Shown here in pieces: positions 1 to 17,200 of a DNA stretch of 64,000 bases. A program made the translations under genes and the position numbers. The notes below the pieces were generated by a model. That model saw only the letters and a list, made by a program, of their open reading frames with translations, had not been told where the DNA came from and did no database searches. Position 1 is the first letter of the stretch; every line of letters starts with the position of its first letter. The DNA is from Xiphias gladius (lineage: Eukaryota; Chordata; Actinopteri; Istiophoriformes; Xiphiidae). The stretch covers positions 22,515,976-22,579,975 of the forward strand of contig NC_053409.1 in assembly GCF_016859285.1 (NCBI RefSeq), given 5' to 3'.

Positions 1-400
1 GTTTAGCCACATAAAAACATAATGCTAGATGACCATGTTGTATATCAACCATTGCAGAAAGGTAATGATTTCTGGATATACTGTATGAACAAAGCTTGTA
101 TTTGAGGTGCACTGTAGAAAGTATATATGTTATGATAAATGATCAAAAAGTTTAATGCAGTTTGGCTGTGCAGTTTTGTTCCCATACCAACTTAGGTGGT
201 GAAATTTAATCTCGCAACCACCGCCCAAGGTCGTGTGTTGCCTAAACCTGAACAGAATGAATTTTTAATAACACACAACACTGACAAACGCCGAATCCTC
301 ACCTTTCAGAAGCTGACGCCAGAGAAAGTTTGGCATTTTTGCTTGATAAACGACTCAAAACTGTTAATAGATTACCTAAACTGGTGATGAGTAATTTTCA

Positions 401-430
401 GTCGGTCGGTCGGTCGGTCGGTCGGTCGGT
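401..430. repeat. (GGTC)n microsatellite
   Basis: About seven perfect tandem copies of the tetranucleotide GGTC/CGGT. Simple repeat with no evident function. Confidence 0.95.
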
Positions 431-1239
431 TAACCCGTTGAGAGTTTCAGCTCTACTGCCTTGAACACCTCTTTTCATACGTGTCCAAACAACAATGCAG
501 AGTATTTAACCGGCTTCAATATGCCTACCACCTCACATAATGTTTAAATTAATCGGTTTTATGATTTTCAATGCACAAGTCTTTTCTACCAGGGATACCC
601 GAGGGAAGTTGTTCGGTGTTTCTGATTGGAATTGCTTTTGCTTTGCGGGGACAGTTAATGTGTCTTTGGACACTAGTTTTATCCAAGTTACCTTCTGCTT
701 TGAGTACCGCCAGTCCCGAATTTAAAGGATATTGCCGTCCTGTTTATGGAATCTCATTATTTCAGGTAAAACCTAGATGAAGTGATTCACTCTTAAAGAA
801 ACCATTTAGTGTGGGGGGGGAAAAAATAGAAGAACAACCCAAACTGAAGCCACAGAGAGGGAGACATCCTGATTTCTAGTCTCCGGCATGGGTCGAGCTC
901 CGAAAGCACTGGATCCTGCATTTCCCATAATGCAACTCAACAGCACCTTTCATTAGATCCTCCCTGTCTCCTGAAACTCCTCACAATACAGGCTTGCAGT
1001 TACACAACTGTGGACCGACGCCTCGAGCTCCAGGCGCCTCCACAGCTCCTCATTATAAACCGAACTTCATATAATGTGTAAAAAAAAAAAAAAAATTTTA
1101 AATGGTGAACTGCTCCTTTAAACCGGTATTAACGGCCCTTTGCGGGGTGCAGCTTCATTTTCAGGCAAAGACAATGACAGCTCGCTAATATTACACTCTT
1201 TGTGCCGTAGCTCATGAATATCGTCCTCTTGTCTGCCTT

Positions 1240-1241
<2 letters not shown>

Positions 1242-1307
<66 letters not shown>
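1242..1307. repeat. (AC)n microsatellite
   Basis: About 33 perfect AC dinucleotides, a typical fish microsatellite. It creates a false minus-strand open frame rich in alternating Cys-Val. Confidence 0.97.
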
Positions 1308-1308
<1 letters not shown>

Positions 1309-1369
1309 GGAAAGAACTATACATTCTCGTTCATTTTCATAATAATACTCCTTGTTTCGTCGTTGTTTT

Positions 1370-4870
<3,501 letters not shown>

Positions 4871-6239
4871 CCTTTCCTCGGAGCAGATTTTAGTACAGCA
4901 CAATACGTCTATACTGCCAAGTGGACGACAGATACCTTGGTCCTCACAGCAAAGACATGACTGCAAGTAGATATCCGTGGTGCTAAAATCCCAGTAAACC
5001 AACAGTAGGAGACGCAAGAGGGAAAAGCACGCACAGCACTGTAAACGGCAAAATCGTACTCAAATATGTATTTGAGAGAGCACAGCACCCAATGTTTCGA
5101 CCTGAGGTCTTATTCAGGGGCGTCGTGTGTGCTTTGAAGGGACTCGTAGGCATGTGGGACGTCATCTGGGTGACTACAGGCGAACACGTGAGCGACGCTG
5201 CAGCACATGGGATGTGACACGTACACAGCTTTGTAGGTGAAAGCAGAACAGGTGCTGCAGGAGGCGCGTTAGGTCGAGTACATTGAGAGGTGCCACAAAA
5301 TGAACTGACAAAACAAAATAATTGAAACATCTTGCGCAGCTCTGCAGTAAGTTCCAGGTTTATGTTTCTGTTAATTACCTCAGAGATGTTGATTCAGCTG
5401 CGGGTTTATTTCCCCAAAAGTTGCTTGTCGGAGGTTTTCCTGTGTAAGGCATGTGTCTTGATGGTTTTTAGACATTTTCCATCACAGTGCTTGTGACTGA
5501 TGCAGCACCCGTTCAGACAGCTTTCTGGCCTCATATGAATTGTCTTATGTTGCCCTAAATATGTATTTAAACAAATCCTTATTGTCAGAACATTATTAAA
5601 CCTGACACGTACCCCACATACTGATAACTTATATAACTCGCACGTGTAGTTGCCTCTGATATTTTGATTTTTTTTTTTTTTTTTTCAGTGCTCTCTGCCC
5701 AAATTGCTGGTGCATCAGTCACAAACACTTGTGAATTATGTAACGTCACAAGTGGAGAAGCTAAAAAAAAAAAAAAAAACCCCACAATGACATATCCCGA
5801 AACATGGTAAAACTGCTTTAGCAACGAAGTGCAGTAATCACAAGCAGACACTCAATAGCACTGACTGAAACACACTTAACTGGTCAAGTTTAACAACACC
5901 ACAAAGCACTGCTTTAAAAATGACCATCGGGCTAAATCAACAACTCTGACGGTCTCAACAAAAACCGAACGCGATGAGCTACACCAGCCTGATCGCTTAC
6001 CGCAGGGTTGCTGCGCTGTGTTTCTGTTACTTTGTCCACCCGCGTAGCTGCTGGTTGGTTACTTTAGTCTCCAATTGTCACTGCTGGGGCCCAGACGTCA
6101 GTCCAGAGCGGGTACTGGTCCGCTTCATGGAGTGTCCAGTGTGATGCTTTTTTTTTTGTTTTTTTTATCAGTCCTTCAGGAACCAGATCAGATATACACA
6201 CTAACCATTCAGGTAAATGTGAGGTACAGTTATCGCTCT

Positions 6240-7450
6240 ATTAAAGGAAGAGTTAAACATTTTGGAAAATACGCTTTTTAAAATTTCGTTCCCCGAGTTG
6301 GATCAGAAGATCGATACCAGTCTCGTGACTGTACGGACTGGAGCCGGGGGGTGGTTAGCGTAGCTTAGAATAAAGACTGTAAAAAAACAACTCGGGCTCT
6401 GTTTGAAGTTCAAAAATCCACCTGCCAACACCCTTATAATTCACCTATCAAAACATTGTGCTTTGTTTGTTCAAAGGACTAGTTTGACATCTTGGGATAC
6501 ACTCGTTTTCTTGGCAGGGGAAAAGATGAACACCACCGGCATGTCCGTATGTTAAATGTGAAGCTACAACCAGTAGCAAATTGGCTTAGCTTCGCACAAA
6601 CACTTGAAACAGAGGGAAACGGCTAGCTGGCCCCTGTCCAAAGGCAACAAAAACGCCTGCCGGCAACTCTAAAGCTCAGTACTTACCGTCTTGCTTGTTT
6701 AATCCATACAATCCCTACATAAATAAAGCGTATAAACAAGGAGTTTTGAATTTCTTGGTCTAGGCCAAGGAATAATCCGGCACATAACCTCCCATAAACC
6801 ACAAATTGTAGTTTTTTTGTAGGCATAAAATAAGCAAGATATAATGTGTAAATTAGTGAGCTTTAGAGACTAGGGTGGACAGACGTCACCGTTTTTAACT
6901 GTGGATTAAAAACAGACTGGAAAGAGAGAGACCGGGAAGCAGAGCAGACGGGCAGATGTGTCGCGTACCCTCTGCTTCCAGTCTTTATGCTAAACTAAGC
7001 TAAGCTAAGATAAGCTAAGCTAACTGACTGCTGGTTGTATCTTCATATTTAGAGCACGAACAGGAGATTTGTTTCACTGTTCACGTCACTGTCCCACACC
7101 CACGCTCTTTTACAGGGAGTGAGGGCCTGTAACCAGCAGATGCCGTCACTGGCCAGGCAGCCAACCGAGGCGCTGGTCGGATGGATAAACCGTTGTTTTG
7201 TTATGAGACAGATGGAGCACGTTAACTCCCCCTAAAACCACAAATTGTCATTTTTAGATTTCTGTTTGTGGATACATTTAGACAGTAAGTGTTGAGTTGA
7301 GTGTATTGAGCTTCTGAGGTGCTGGGAGGCGAATTTATGAACTTTGGACTAGATGTTTCCAGTCTTTATGCTAAACCGAGCTAACTGCTTCCTGACTCCG
7401 GTTCGCACAAACATGAGATTGGTATCAATCTTCTCATCTAACTCTTTGTT
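6240..7450. repeat. Dispersed fish repeat containing 'TTATGCTAAACTAAGCTAA' (about three adjacent partial copies)
   Basis: Blocks at about 6240-6390, 6476-7100 and 7340-7450 share phrases such as 'gaaaatacgc', 'agtctttatgctaa', 'gctagctggcc' and 'ggcacataacc'. Related blocks lie near 25283-25745 and 36735-36860. I know this as a widespread non-coding repeat in percomorph fish genomes. No transposase is present and its class is unclear to me. Confidence 0.7.
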
Positions 7451-8315
7451 TTTTTGGTTTTTTTTTTGGTTTTTTTTTTTTTGCAAACAAAAAAAAAAAA
7501 TTAGAAATATTCTTCTAAAATTAACTGGCTGTCACCTCTTTACAATTTGTTCTTTGTCAACAGCAGCAGAAAACACAGCACAACTCAAATTATGAATTTG
7601 AACCAAAAAAAAAAAAAATCTCAGTAGAGATCTCATAGATCTCAGATGTCAATCAAAGTACAGGTGTGGGGTGTGACTCTACTACATTTCTCTGCACCTT
7701 GCTCTTTTTGACCTGAAGGACTGTGAGGCTTCACACAACTTATTGACTATGAAACAAAAGACGCCAGATATGAAATGTGTAGAGAGGTTCCAAGTCACAT
7801 CTGGATCAAACAACAGATGAAAACAATTTTTAGTAGCAGTCTGCAGTGGCTGATGGGAGGGGGTTATCCGTGTTTGGACAATGGAGAATTAGCTGGTTGT
7901 CAGTAGCAGACAATTATGCCACGATTGCCTGAGTCTGCGTGATTGATGGAAAAGTAAAAATCCACCCTCAGATACTATCCCTTGTATTTCTGGGTCTATT
8001 TTAGAGTTTAGTGGTGTTTTTTTTTTTTTCTGTGGACGACATGATGTGATGTCATGTTAAGTTTATTTCTGGCACCTACGACAGAGTTTTAATCCCCAAA
8101 GATGTTTGGTTTATTTAAAACTCTCCTAGAAAATGGGAGGTTTTTGAGTCAAATTGGAAAGGAAGGGCTCTTGCTCTTTGATTCACAGGGAATTGATTAA
8201 TTTTGAAACAACAGCTCGGCAGTTTTACAGAGATAAATCCATCGTAGAGGAGGCAGAATTACACCAACAGTTGCCTCAGTTGATCAGAAAGCCACAGCCA
8301 CAAAACGTCTGTTAT

Positions 8316-8670
8316 AAAGCACACAACTAACGATTATTTTCACTATTGATTAATCTGCTAAATATTTTCTTGATAACCTGATTGTTTTGTCCATAAAATG
8401 TCAGAAATGCGTGAATAATTATTGTTATCATTTCTGACAGCTCAATGTGTTTAATTCAGCCAGCGGTCCCAAACCCAAAGATGTTCAGTTCGCTCTCATA
8501 TGTGACAAAGAAAAGCAGCAAATTGTCCCATCTGAGAAACTGGAACTAGTGAGTATTTGGTAGTTTTGCTTAAAAAATAACTCAAACTATCAATCAATAA
8601 TCAAAATAGCGGATTAATGTATTACATTTCTGTCAGTCAGCTAGTTAATGAAACGACTGATCATTCTAGA
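8316..8670. repeat. Dispersed fish repeat of the 'GGGCTGCAACTAACGATTA' family
   Basis: It begins with ACAACTAACGATTATTTTCA and contains 'gattaatctg' and 'tgtccataaaatgtcag', ending near TTAATGAAACGACTGATC. This matches the non-autonomous family seen more completely at 16829-17115. Confidence 0.7.
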
Positions 8671-8814
8671 GCTGGATCATGTTTTCCTGACTAGAAAATC
8701 TCCTACTCTGTTATCAGTGTCTCCATCAGCCCCCAGCCCAAAGTAGCAAGTTCAGTTCGTACCTGTTCTATTTGGATCGTTGAGAGGCATTCTGGGAAAT
8801 GTAGGGAATCAACC

Positions 8815-9180
8815 CCCAATGGTGTAAGAAATACTTAGATCCTTTACCACAGTAAAGTAAGGTGGCTGTGCAACAATGTTAAAGTACTCCGTTAGAAGTA
8901 AAAGTCCTGCATTCACAGTCTCACTTAAGTAAAAGCACAGAAACGTTATCGGCAAAATGTACTTAAAGTATCAAAAATAAAAGTATCCACTATGCAGAAA
9001 ATTCACCCCCTGGGACTGATATAATTATTGTGTGTTAAGAAAAGTACAATATTTCCCTCTGAACTGTAGCGGAGCAGAAAGATAAAACAGCACAAACTGG
9101 AAAAATACTCAAGTAAAGTACAAGTATCTCGAAACTTAAGTACAGTAGTTGAGTAAATGAGCCTATTGCAACACTGTCAC
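8815..9180. repeat. Dispersed fish repeat rich in 'AAGTAAAGTACAAGTA' phrases
   Basis: Dense 'agtaaagta', 'acttaagtacagta' and 'cggcaaaatgtacttaaagt' phrases. A second copy lies at 42118-42320 in a cpxm1 intron. This family is abundant in teleosts. Its ends resemble hAT-type (CAGTGGTGGAA-like), but target duplications are not clear here. Confidence 0.75.
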
Positions 9181-11404
9181 CACCTGAAGAAACGATACAT
9201 TAGTTAGGACGACGGTACTGTGGCCCATAGAAAATGAATTGTAAGATTTTATTTGGAGATCACTCTGGAAATAAATATAACATCACAGTTTGGTGATTTT
9301 CTGAATATCTGAAGGTGGATTTTATTTTTTTCGATTCCGACTTCCTGCCGTTTATTGTTTTGCCTTGTGGGATGAGATCCCGCCTGTGTGACACACCATG
9401 GACACGAAATCAAGTGTCAAAAATGACTTGCAAATACTATTTGATCTAGGTCTGGTATGTGTCGAGAAATGATCTCATCTTTTTTAGCAAAATGGACCTT
9501 TACCTTACCTGCTTTTGATAGTAGGTGACCCGGACAACAACAACTGTATATTTTATATTTTCGAGTACTGTATTAGTTTTATGTTGCACCAGCATAAACA
9601 GGCCTCTCTGTTTCGTGCTTGGAAATCTTTTCCAAACATTTTCTAACGTGACAGGCGGCAAAGTCGTACTTGAACACTCAAAGAGTACTTGAAAATAATT
9701 GCAAGGATATTTTTTAATCATAACTTTAATCACAACTTGCCAAGGGATGTGTGTCATCAGATCTACTTCAAAACAATATTGTACTATTTTGCCCAAGTCT
9801 AGAAAAAAAATATCTAAAAAAACCATTAAAACCATGGATATGTTATCCAAAATCTCTGACTTTTCTTCAGTTTTACTGAGGAGTTTCACCACCTTAAATG
9901 ACTCATAATTTACAGAGAAGATTTATGATATGAATCTCTGGAGGCAATCTAAGTCGTCTAAGCTGTAGTGATGTGATTCTACCCCCTCCGTGCTGTTTAT
10001 CAACGTGTGCTGTGTGAGAAAAAGCCTGCTGAATGTATAGAAATGACCGTTTGGTCCAGATGGTCTCCCCCTGGGAATTCTGACCGAAGTCCAGTTCCGG
10101 ACAACCTACAGCAGGTTAGTCACGAGCAAAAGTATGCCGGCGTACCATTATGTCATGGTTTGTGGCCGGATGTATATTTGTTATATCCAACTCATCATCA
10201 TACGGTACAGTGGAACGGGGAGGGGGGGGCGGACAAAACAAAACACTTAACTTTACAGCAGCAATACTGTACATACATACATACATATTGGGTTTGGTTT
10301 CAGCTTGAGTGCTTGCCAATGTTTTATTTTGTGGGTCCATAATAATATTTTTTTTTTCCTGGAGAGACGGTGTCATTTGGCTCTACTTATAGAGAAAAGG
10401 TGATTGGTACACTTCCACTTCCACTCAATTAATTCCAGTCAATTTTCCAGTGTAATCTAGAGGGTTTTATTTCAGTGTGCGGGTAAGCACGCAAAAAAAC
10501 GTCAAATTTGTCATCAGGAAAACAAGCAATTCAACATACATTAATAACAGTTTACAGTTCAAAATGAATAATAAAGGATGATTTACTTCGGTTTAAATTG
10601 AGCTTCTCTTTCAAAAACTGTTATTTTTTTACATATGTTATAGTAAATTTCCTAGGAAACTATTCAGACATTCATTCTTCCATTAATGAAGGTTATAATG
10701 TTCAGTTTTTATTGAAGTTGTTTTTAGAGAGGCATCGATTGAAATTTCAGGGTTATCTTGGAGGCTGTAGCTTGTGATGCCGTTGAATTGTATATCATCG
10801 TCCTGGAGTGTATGTGCTTTGACTGAGGTATTAAATCGCCGTTTTTTACGCGTGAATGATAGAGGTACAAGGAGGCCAGGCCCTGGCCGCCTGAATTCCC
10901 CATGCACTGGCTGATGCTGTGGCAGACACTGCAAGATGTTTCGAAGTCTCGATTAATCACGATAACAAACGCCAAAACACGGGGGCCACCGCATCAGCAG
11001 GCAACAGAGTGTCCCGAGAAACCACTGAGCTGAGGCCACACCTACAAAACCGAACACCGTTAAGCTAACTGGCATTCCCTGTATTGAAATGTAATTGTGT
11101 TTCTGCATATCTTGTCCACTCCTGGTATAACATGTTTTTCTTTGCTTTTTTGTTTTTTTGTTTTTTTTTTTAACCCGAGCTACAGTGTGTCTGTCTTGGT
11201 GTGCAGTGTAAGTTGTAAGCTCTTTCTGTCTTAAGGCATGCCGGGTTCGGAGATCACGCCTGCACTCGTTTTTATGTTTTCTCGTTAAGGTTTATAGAAG
11301 TCAATATCTGCAAAAATAACCAAACTAACCAGTCAGCAGAGCCCGGGTTGTCTTTCAGATGGTTGGCCAGTCCAACGGCATAAGATGCTAAAAGTTAGGC
11401 TCTG

Positions 11405-11655
11405 TATCACGGGCTCCCAACCTTTTTGGCTTGTGACCCCTGGTTGTGACCAGTTACAACTTTGGACATTTTCAGAAGCCTCAAGAAAAGAAAGCAAAGA
11501 TTAGAAGAGGGTCTGAAAAAGTCCACAGGACTTGGTGCGGCTGAAATTTGGTTTTTCTGCTGCCCTGTCCTGTTGATCCCTTGCGACCCCTCGGGTTTAT
11601 CTCGAGACATGTTGTGAGGTACGTGATACCCGGGCTGGGAACCACTCCTCCGCAA
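11405..11655. repeat. Probable hAT-like non-autonomous element ('GGTTCCCAACCTTTTTGGCTTGTGACCC' family)
   Basis: It opens with 'ctcccaacctttttggcttg' and closes with 'cgggctgggaaccactc', giving imperfect inverted ends (TCCCAACC against GGCTGGGAACC). A diverged relative occupies about 56475-56960. No transposase frame is present, so it would be a MITE-like copy. Confidence 0.7.
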
Positions 11656-13789
11656 GACCGCACTCTACGAAAGTAGTGCCGCGGCGATGCGGGAAATAGC
11701 GCCAATGAAGTGAATGATGAGCTCGAAATGTACGTGAAAACAAGAAGCCATTACAGAAAAAGAACTATGACCTCAAAGTGTCAGTCGCTGAGAACAGAGC
11801 AATTAGGACTGTGCCTCGTTATTAGAATTTGCTTGCCACTGCAACATCGAATCAGCTTGTAAGGCCTGGCTCTGTGCCTGTGAATCTCCCTTCAGCCATT
11901 AGAGGTGCACAGAAAAGCAACAGAAGGAGTATCCATTCGACAAATCCCTGTATTGACCCCCCGTGGCTGGAGCATCTGCTGTTTTCTACTTTGGCCATAG
12001 ACCTGAGTATCTATGTCAAAGACGAAAATAGTTCCCCTGAGAAGGTCAGCGATGACATTACGTCACTTGGTTTCTTCCCAGTTTCTGGAAACATTCTGGG
12101 CAGGTTAAAACTGAAGGTGTCTGTCACATATTAATGCTACGGAGATCTTTTCCACCACTGTATTCAATTCGTTGGACTGAACTGAGCGTGATTAATTAAC
12201 CGCACTTTTCAAACATCTGGCAGGGCAAATTTATTCCCTAAAAGTTTGAAGAATTTGAAAACTTTTGATGCCTGACACATTAAAAAAAACACAAAGCGCT
12301 TGTACTGTAGCACTGATCCTGCCTTTAGCTTTTTGTTTGAAAGGGATGCATTTCCAGTTTTGACGGCATCTAACTCTTGATCCTGTCAAGTTCGAATGGG
12401 CAAAAAAAAATAAAATGTAATGCATAATCTTAGTGGTAACTTAGGCTCCAAAAATGAAATGGAGGTGTTAACTCTCTTTTGAGTGTCTCAATGTTTTGTT
12501 TTTGGTTTGGTTTGGGTCTTTTTTGGGGGGAAGGGGTTTCACTGATCAGCAGCCAGTAGAAAGTGCTGTACAAAAAAAACCACGACGATTCAGAGGCGAA
12601 TTGAAGACCCTCTTTAATCGACTACTTCTCTGTCGCTAACGTTAACAACAGGAGGCACCTGGATTGCCTCGTGGCCCACTGTCATCTCCATGACAAGAGA
12701 GCGTGTTTGCTCCCAGTACTGGCAGTTTGTCACCAAGATTGCTGACGGAAGTTTTACAAAGAACCGGTTTTTCCTCATCAATATGCAGATGCATGCTAAA
12801 AGGCACACCTAAATCTTGTCAGATCATTTACACCATGAGGGGTACCTGCGGTGTAAGTATAACGTTTCTGCTATACTGTACATGTTGTCCCTCCGTTGCA
12901 GCGTTCACAAACTGTGTGTCCACGGAGCCTCAGAGTGACAGCCGCCGGCACAACGACATAATGCCCTGCGTACCGAGGACCACAGTAGCCAGACATAAAA
13001 AAAAAAACAGAAAAGTTCAACCACTTGAAACTCACCTTTTTTTGTGCACACGCAGAGTGCAGCAACAGAAGTCCCAAAGTCAAACTGTCTAATGTTATTT
13101 TTCTCTGCCCTGTACACTGGAGGTTCCGACCATTTGCTAACTCTTTCATTGGCTGGGTTGTCTGGTTACTATAGCTTTAGTCAAGACCATAGAACATAGT
13201 ACAGTACTGCCTTCGTATTAGGCGGCCATTTTTTACAGTATTGTTTATTGACGTATTCACATTTTCTGACTGTTCTGGTAACATTTGAGTACCTTTTGTC
13301 AGGTTCTGGGGCTCCACGGCGCTCCACAGGACCTGCATGGTATGTCTCGACTGGAAAAAAAAAAAAAAGAAAGTCATGTCCCGCCTGGTCGGGTTACTGG
13401 GCCATGACTGGGTTGAGGTCTGTCAGTCACAGCTGTGAAGGCGGCACCTGAGGGGTGGGGGTCTTCCTCTCCGGAGGCTCAATCCATGGTTGGATTACCA
13501 ACCGAGCAAAGCCAGAAACTTCCCAGGGGCCCGAAGAGCCCCAGGTTCAGTGCATATCATTTGGGTATACATAGCTTGATTCATCAGATTTCACCCCTGA
13601 AACAGAATATCAACTATGTCTCCTCCACCTTCAACTGTTTTAGTTTATCTTGAGCTCATTTGTTGCAAATCTGTGTTTTATCAGTTTTCTTCAACTGTTT
13701 TTTTTTTTTCTGTTTCGAGTAATTAACAGTCAGAAAACCTCAGGCAGGGTTGTACTATTCCATCATATGAGAGCTGCAAGGCCGCAGCC

Positions 13790-14080
13790 ATCAGTTATTT
13801 TCCCTATAAACATATCTGATTATTTTCTTTAATAACTGGTTGATTATTTAGTCAGTAAAATTTCAGGAAACGGTGGAAACATGCCAGTCGTTATTTCCCT
13901 GACCAGAATCCAAAAACCCTAATTCAGTTTAGTGAAAACTATGAAAGCCTGCAACTATTCACAGCTGCGAAGCTGGTTCCAGTGAACTTTTAATGACTTT
14001 TAATGATTAATCTGTTATTAAAGTTGTCGCCGACTTCTTTTCTGTCAATCGAGTAATCGGTTAATCAATTTATCATTTCA
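13790..14080. repeat. Diverged 'GGCTGCAACTAAC' family repeat
   Basis: It contains 'gattattttc', 'ttgattatttagtcagtaaaa' in spaced form and closing 'aatcgagtaatcggttaatc', matching the body of the family at 16829-17115 with many substitutions. Confidence 0.55.
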
Positions 14081-14282
14081 TTTGTTAGCGTACTGGTTGG
14101 TTTCTGGGGGGGGGGGGTTAATCTGGCCATGAAAGAATCCGCTGGCCAGCCTACTCATACCAAAGGCTTGGGGGGGGGGCGTGTTTTTTTTCTGTTGACC
14201 GAGCACCAGTGAACGTTACACATGACGGGCCTTCTGCCTCTAACCGAAGTCCAGAGTCCGCGAGAGTCTCCGAGCCTCCGAA

Positions 14283-17200
14283 ATGGACGCGCTTGGCCGG
14301 AGCAAGAGGGCCGCTCTCCTGATCGGCGCGGCCGGCATCGCGGCCCTGGGACTCGGGCTCGGCTACAGATACCTGCGAAAGGCGGAAAAAGTTGTTCGCG
14401 TGGGCGTAGTGTCGCAGCTGCTCGTCCACCCGCTCAAGTCCGGCAAGGCGGTGTCCGTGGCTCTCGCGCAATGCGAGAGGGTCGGTCTGAAGTCCGGAGA
14501 GATGCGGGATCGGTGAGTGTTGCGCACAGAGGATTTCAGCCCGTAATGCTCGGAGTGCGGCTGATCCGCTGCTCGCCGACCTGAGAGTCCGTAACAGTAA
14601 GTGAGTGGATAAATAAATAAATAAGGTCAGTGTTACATAAGGGAAATTCTGGGGCGCAAACATCGACTCCAGCACATTTATTTGACAGCTGTCGTTACTT
14701 TGATTTCACTGACCCGAGAAGGCGGTCCGAGCAAAATACAGCAAAACACGTGAAAAGAAAACAAAAAAAACCCGTGGGCATGGGTGCACGGGCTCGTTGA
14801 GCTACCCCGCAGCTTCGGAGGTAGTCAAAGTTAGCCCCAACTAACCCAGCTTCATTAGAACGAACCTGACATTTGAACTCGTCCACATCCATGGCCCAAT
14901 ATGTTCAATATGAGGCCGCAGAAGTCCCAGAAGAAACCAACAAGCACTTTTACTCCCTTTTACTTTTCCCAATACTGTTATGAAGGCAATGGCTCTGTAA
15001 AACTGTGGTCAGGATACCTAATGCCCTGATAAACTCGACTTGCCCAGGTTAAGTTAATATCTTGAGCCAGTTAACAGCAGCTGGGCTACGCCGCTCACAT
15101 GCGGATAGATGGTTCTTCATGATATTGTCCATGAACCCATCGCCCCAAGATTGAAAATAATCTAGACAACATCATTTTTCCTCTGAAATTTCTGAAAAAA
15201 AAAAGAAAAGAAAAGAAAAGTTAGATCATTTTTTTTATGGCGTCCTGATTGACCAGGTTATTGACAGAGGGTTTAAAAAAAAAAAAAAAATGTCAGTATC
15301 AGTTCAAGGCTAATTTACTTCACCACCTTTATGGAAGCCCGCTTCCACCAGGAAAAGAGAAAACGAAGAAAAAATGGGACGTTCAAGGAATGACAAAGAA
15401 GAAATAATCTTGGTAGGTCAAAACTGAAACACTAAGTGGCCCAAGGTCAAAACTACGAGATACGACATTGAAATGTTTACTCATCATCCCATCATTTTAA
15501 ATGTAAAAGTAACAGTTTTGACTCAAGGTCTCATAATTCTGACTTAGTATCACGTTTTTTCGACTTGCCATGAGCATTTGTATATCTTATAATAGATGGT
15601 ACGTCCGCGCCGGTAGGAAAATAATTAAACATTTGCCTCTATCCCAGTGTACATCCAGTGTAATTCACTCAGGGACACAAAATGGCGCAAATGGGAGCAA
15701 CTTACAACTGCGTTTGCATCGGTTAAACTCACTAGTTTGGTTTTGGAAGGCAATCTTCCTTCACCACGTCGCGATATTAAGACTTTTTCTTAACATCTGT
15801 GGAGGCTTTCGTGGAGACCCGAAACAGGTCTGACACCTTGGAGGCTTTTCGGAGGAAACTGCCTAAACGTAACTCAGTTGCCCAGTGGTAGTACATCAAA
15901 CATGCCAGGAAAAACGCGGGAAAAATACAAAAAAAAATGGCAGGAGTTAATGAGAAAAAATTTGTGAATGTTTACAGTCACGAGTTGGCTTAAATCTTCA
16001 GAGAAGCATTTTGTGCGTATGATTCACAAACCGCTCCCAACCAGTGGATTAAAAGTAAAATGCGATGTAAATCTGGGGTTTCTGCATCGGCAGTACGGCT
16101 GTATCCATGGTGACCTTTGACCTTATCAGTCCTGTCTTGTTTTGTTTTTTTTTAAATTCCCTTTCCCGTAACGCTGTTTCAATGTCTGTGGGAGCTCAGC
16201 GCGCAGGTTTAGTGCCTGGACGCTGGCGTGCAGCCAGAGATGCCGAATGGCGCAAATGGGGGAAATCCACAGTTGTGTTTGCTTTTTGGTTTGCAGACAC
16301 TGGCTGGTGGTGACAGAGGACGGTCACATGGTGACGGGCAGACAGGAGCCTCGTCTGGTGTTGGTGTCTCTGACCTGCGAGGGGGGTCAGGTTTGTTTGA
16401 ACGGACCGAATATGGAGGAGCTGAGGTTCCCCGTCAGACAGCCCGACAGGCCAATCATCGACTGCAGGTCAACACCAGGCTGATTCCCTCGCTGTTTTTT
16501 TTTGTTTGGTTGTTTTTTATTTTTATTTTTTGGGACCTTTTTTTTGGCCGTTATTTGACAGTCGACAGGGTAGAGAGATTGGTGCCGTGGATGTTGTGGT
16601 TACGCGGTATGAGGCTTGACCCATTAGGCTATTGGGGAACCCCGTTTAATTTTCTTAATGATCGGAGTTCAGTTTTTTTTTTTTTTTTTTTCCAGTAACG
16701 ACTTGTCTACAGCTTGATTTAAAGATTTAACCAAAGCTATCAAGAGGCTGATTTACAAATACGTTCACGACCTGAAGCTTATTACTCATCTTTAAAAGTA
16801 TCGGAAAGATACAAACGGCTGAAGTCTGCTTAGGGCTGCAACTAACCATCATTTTCATTATCTGTTAACCTGTTGATTATTTTCACGGTTAATCGTTAGA
16901 AAATTCCTGTTACAATTTCCCACATGTCATGTTTTCGTCCGAGCAACAGTCCAAAACCCCAAAATATTTAGGCTGCAATCATAAAACGAAGGAAAGCGGC
17001 AAATCCTTACACCTGAGAGGCTGGAACAAGCGGATGTTTGGCATTTTTGCATTAAAAAAAAAAAAAAAGATTATTTGATGATCGAAATAGTTGTAGATTA
17101 ATTTTGCAGCTCTAATGTCTGCTGGTTTATACTATAATTCCCTAAAGGGGACCATAGGACATACTGTAAAGATTGTGGATAACACTTTCATATGGTAGAT

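Larger units (their letters stand above)
1..1369. other. Upstream intergenic sequence, no gene recognised
   Basis: AT-rich non-coding sequence upstream of kcnk3. It contains two microsatellites, listed separately, and a poly-A run near 1080-1095. Short open frames exist at 196-387 and 540-780 but resemble no protein I know and have no exon boundaries I would trust. Confidence 0.5.
4871..14150. other. kcnk3 3' UTR and 9 kb repeat-rich intergenic region
   Basis: No protein-coding gene recognised. The first part is presumably kcnk3 3' UTR; an ATTAAA lies near 5594 but cannot be confirmed as the cleavage signal. The remainder carries several dispersed fish repeats (listed separately) and poly-T/poly-A runs. 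Minus-strand open frames at 9500-9892 and 10683-10975 look like chance frames or repeat sequence. An exon-like minus frame at 12614-12808 is discussed under findings. Confidence 0.6.

Noticed and set aside
7430-7500. Poly-T/poly-A tracts as retroposed-gene tails
   Set aside because: Such tracts occur throughout the window without adjacent intronless gene copies.
9500-9892. 130-codon minus frame between kcnk3 and mtarc1
   Set aside because: No recognisable motif, no splice context, AT-rich; most likely chance.
14151-14675. 174-codon minus frame over mtarc1 exon 1
   Set aside because: Antisense shadow of a GC-rich exon; the plus strand carries the conserved MOSC protein.
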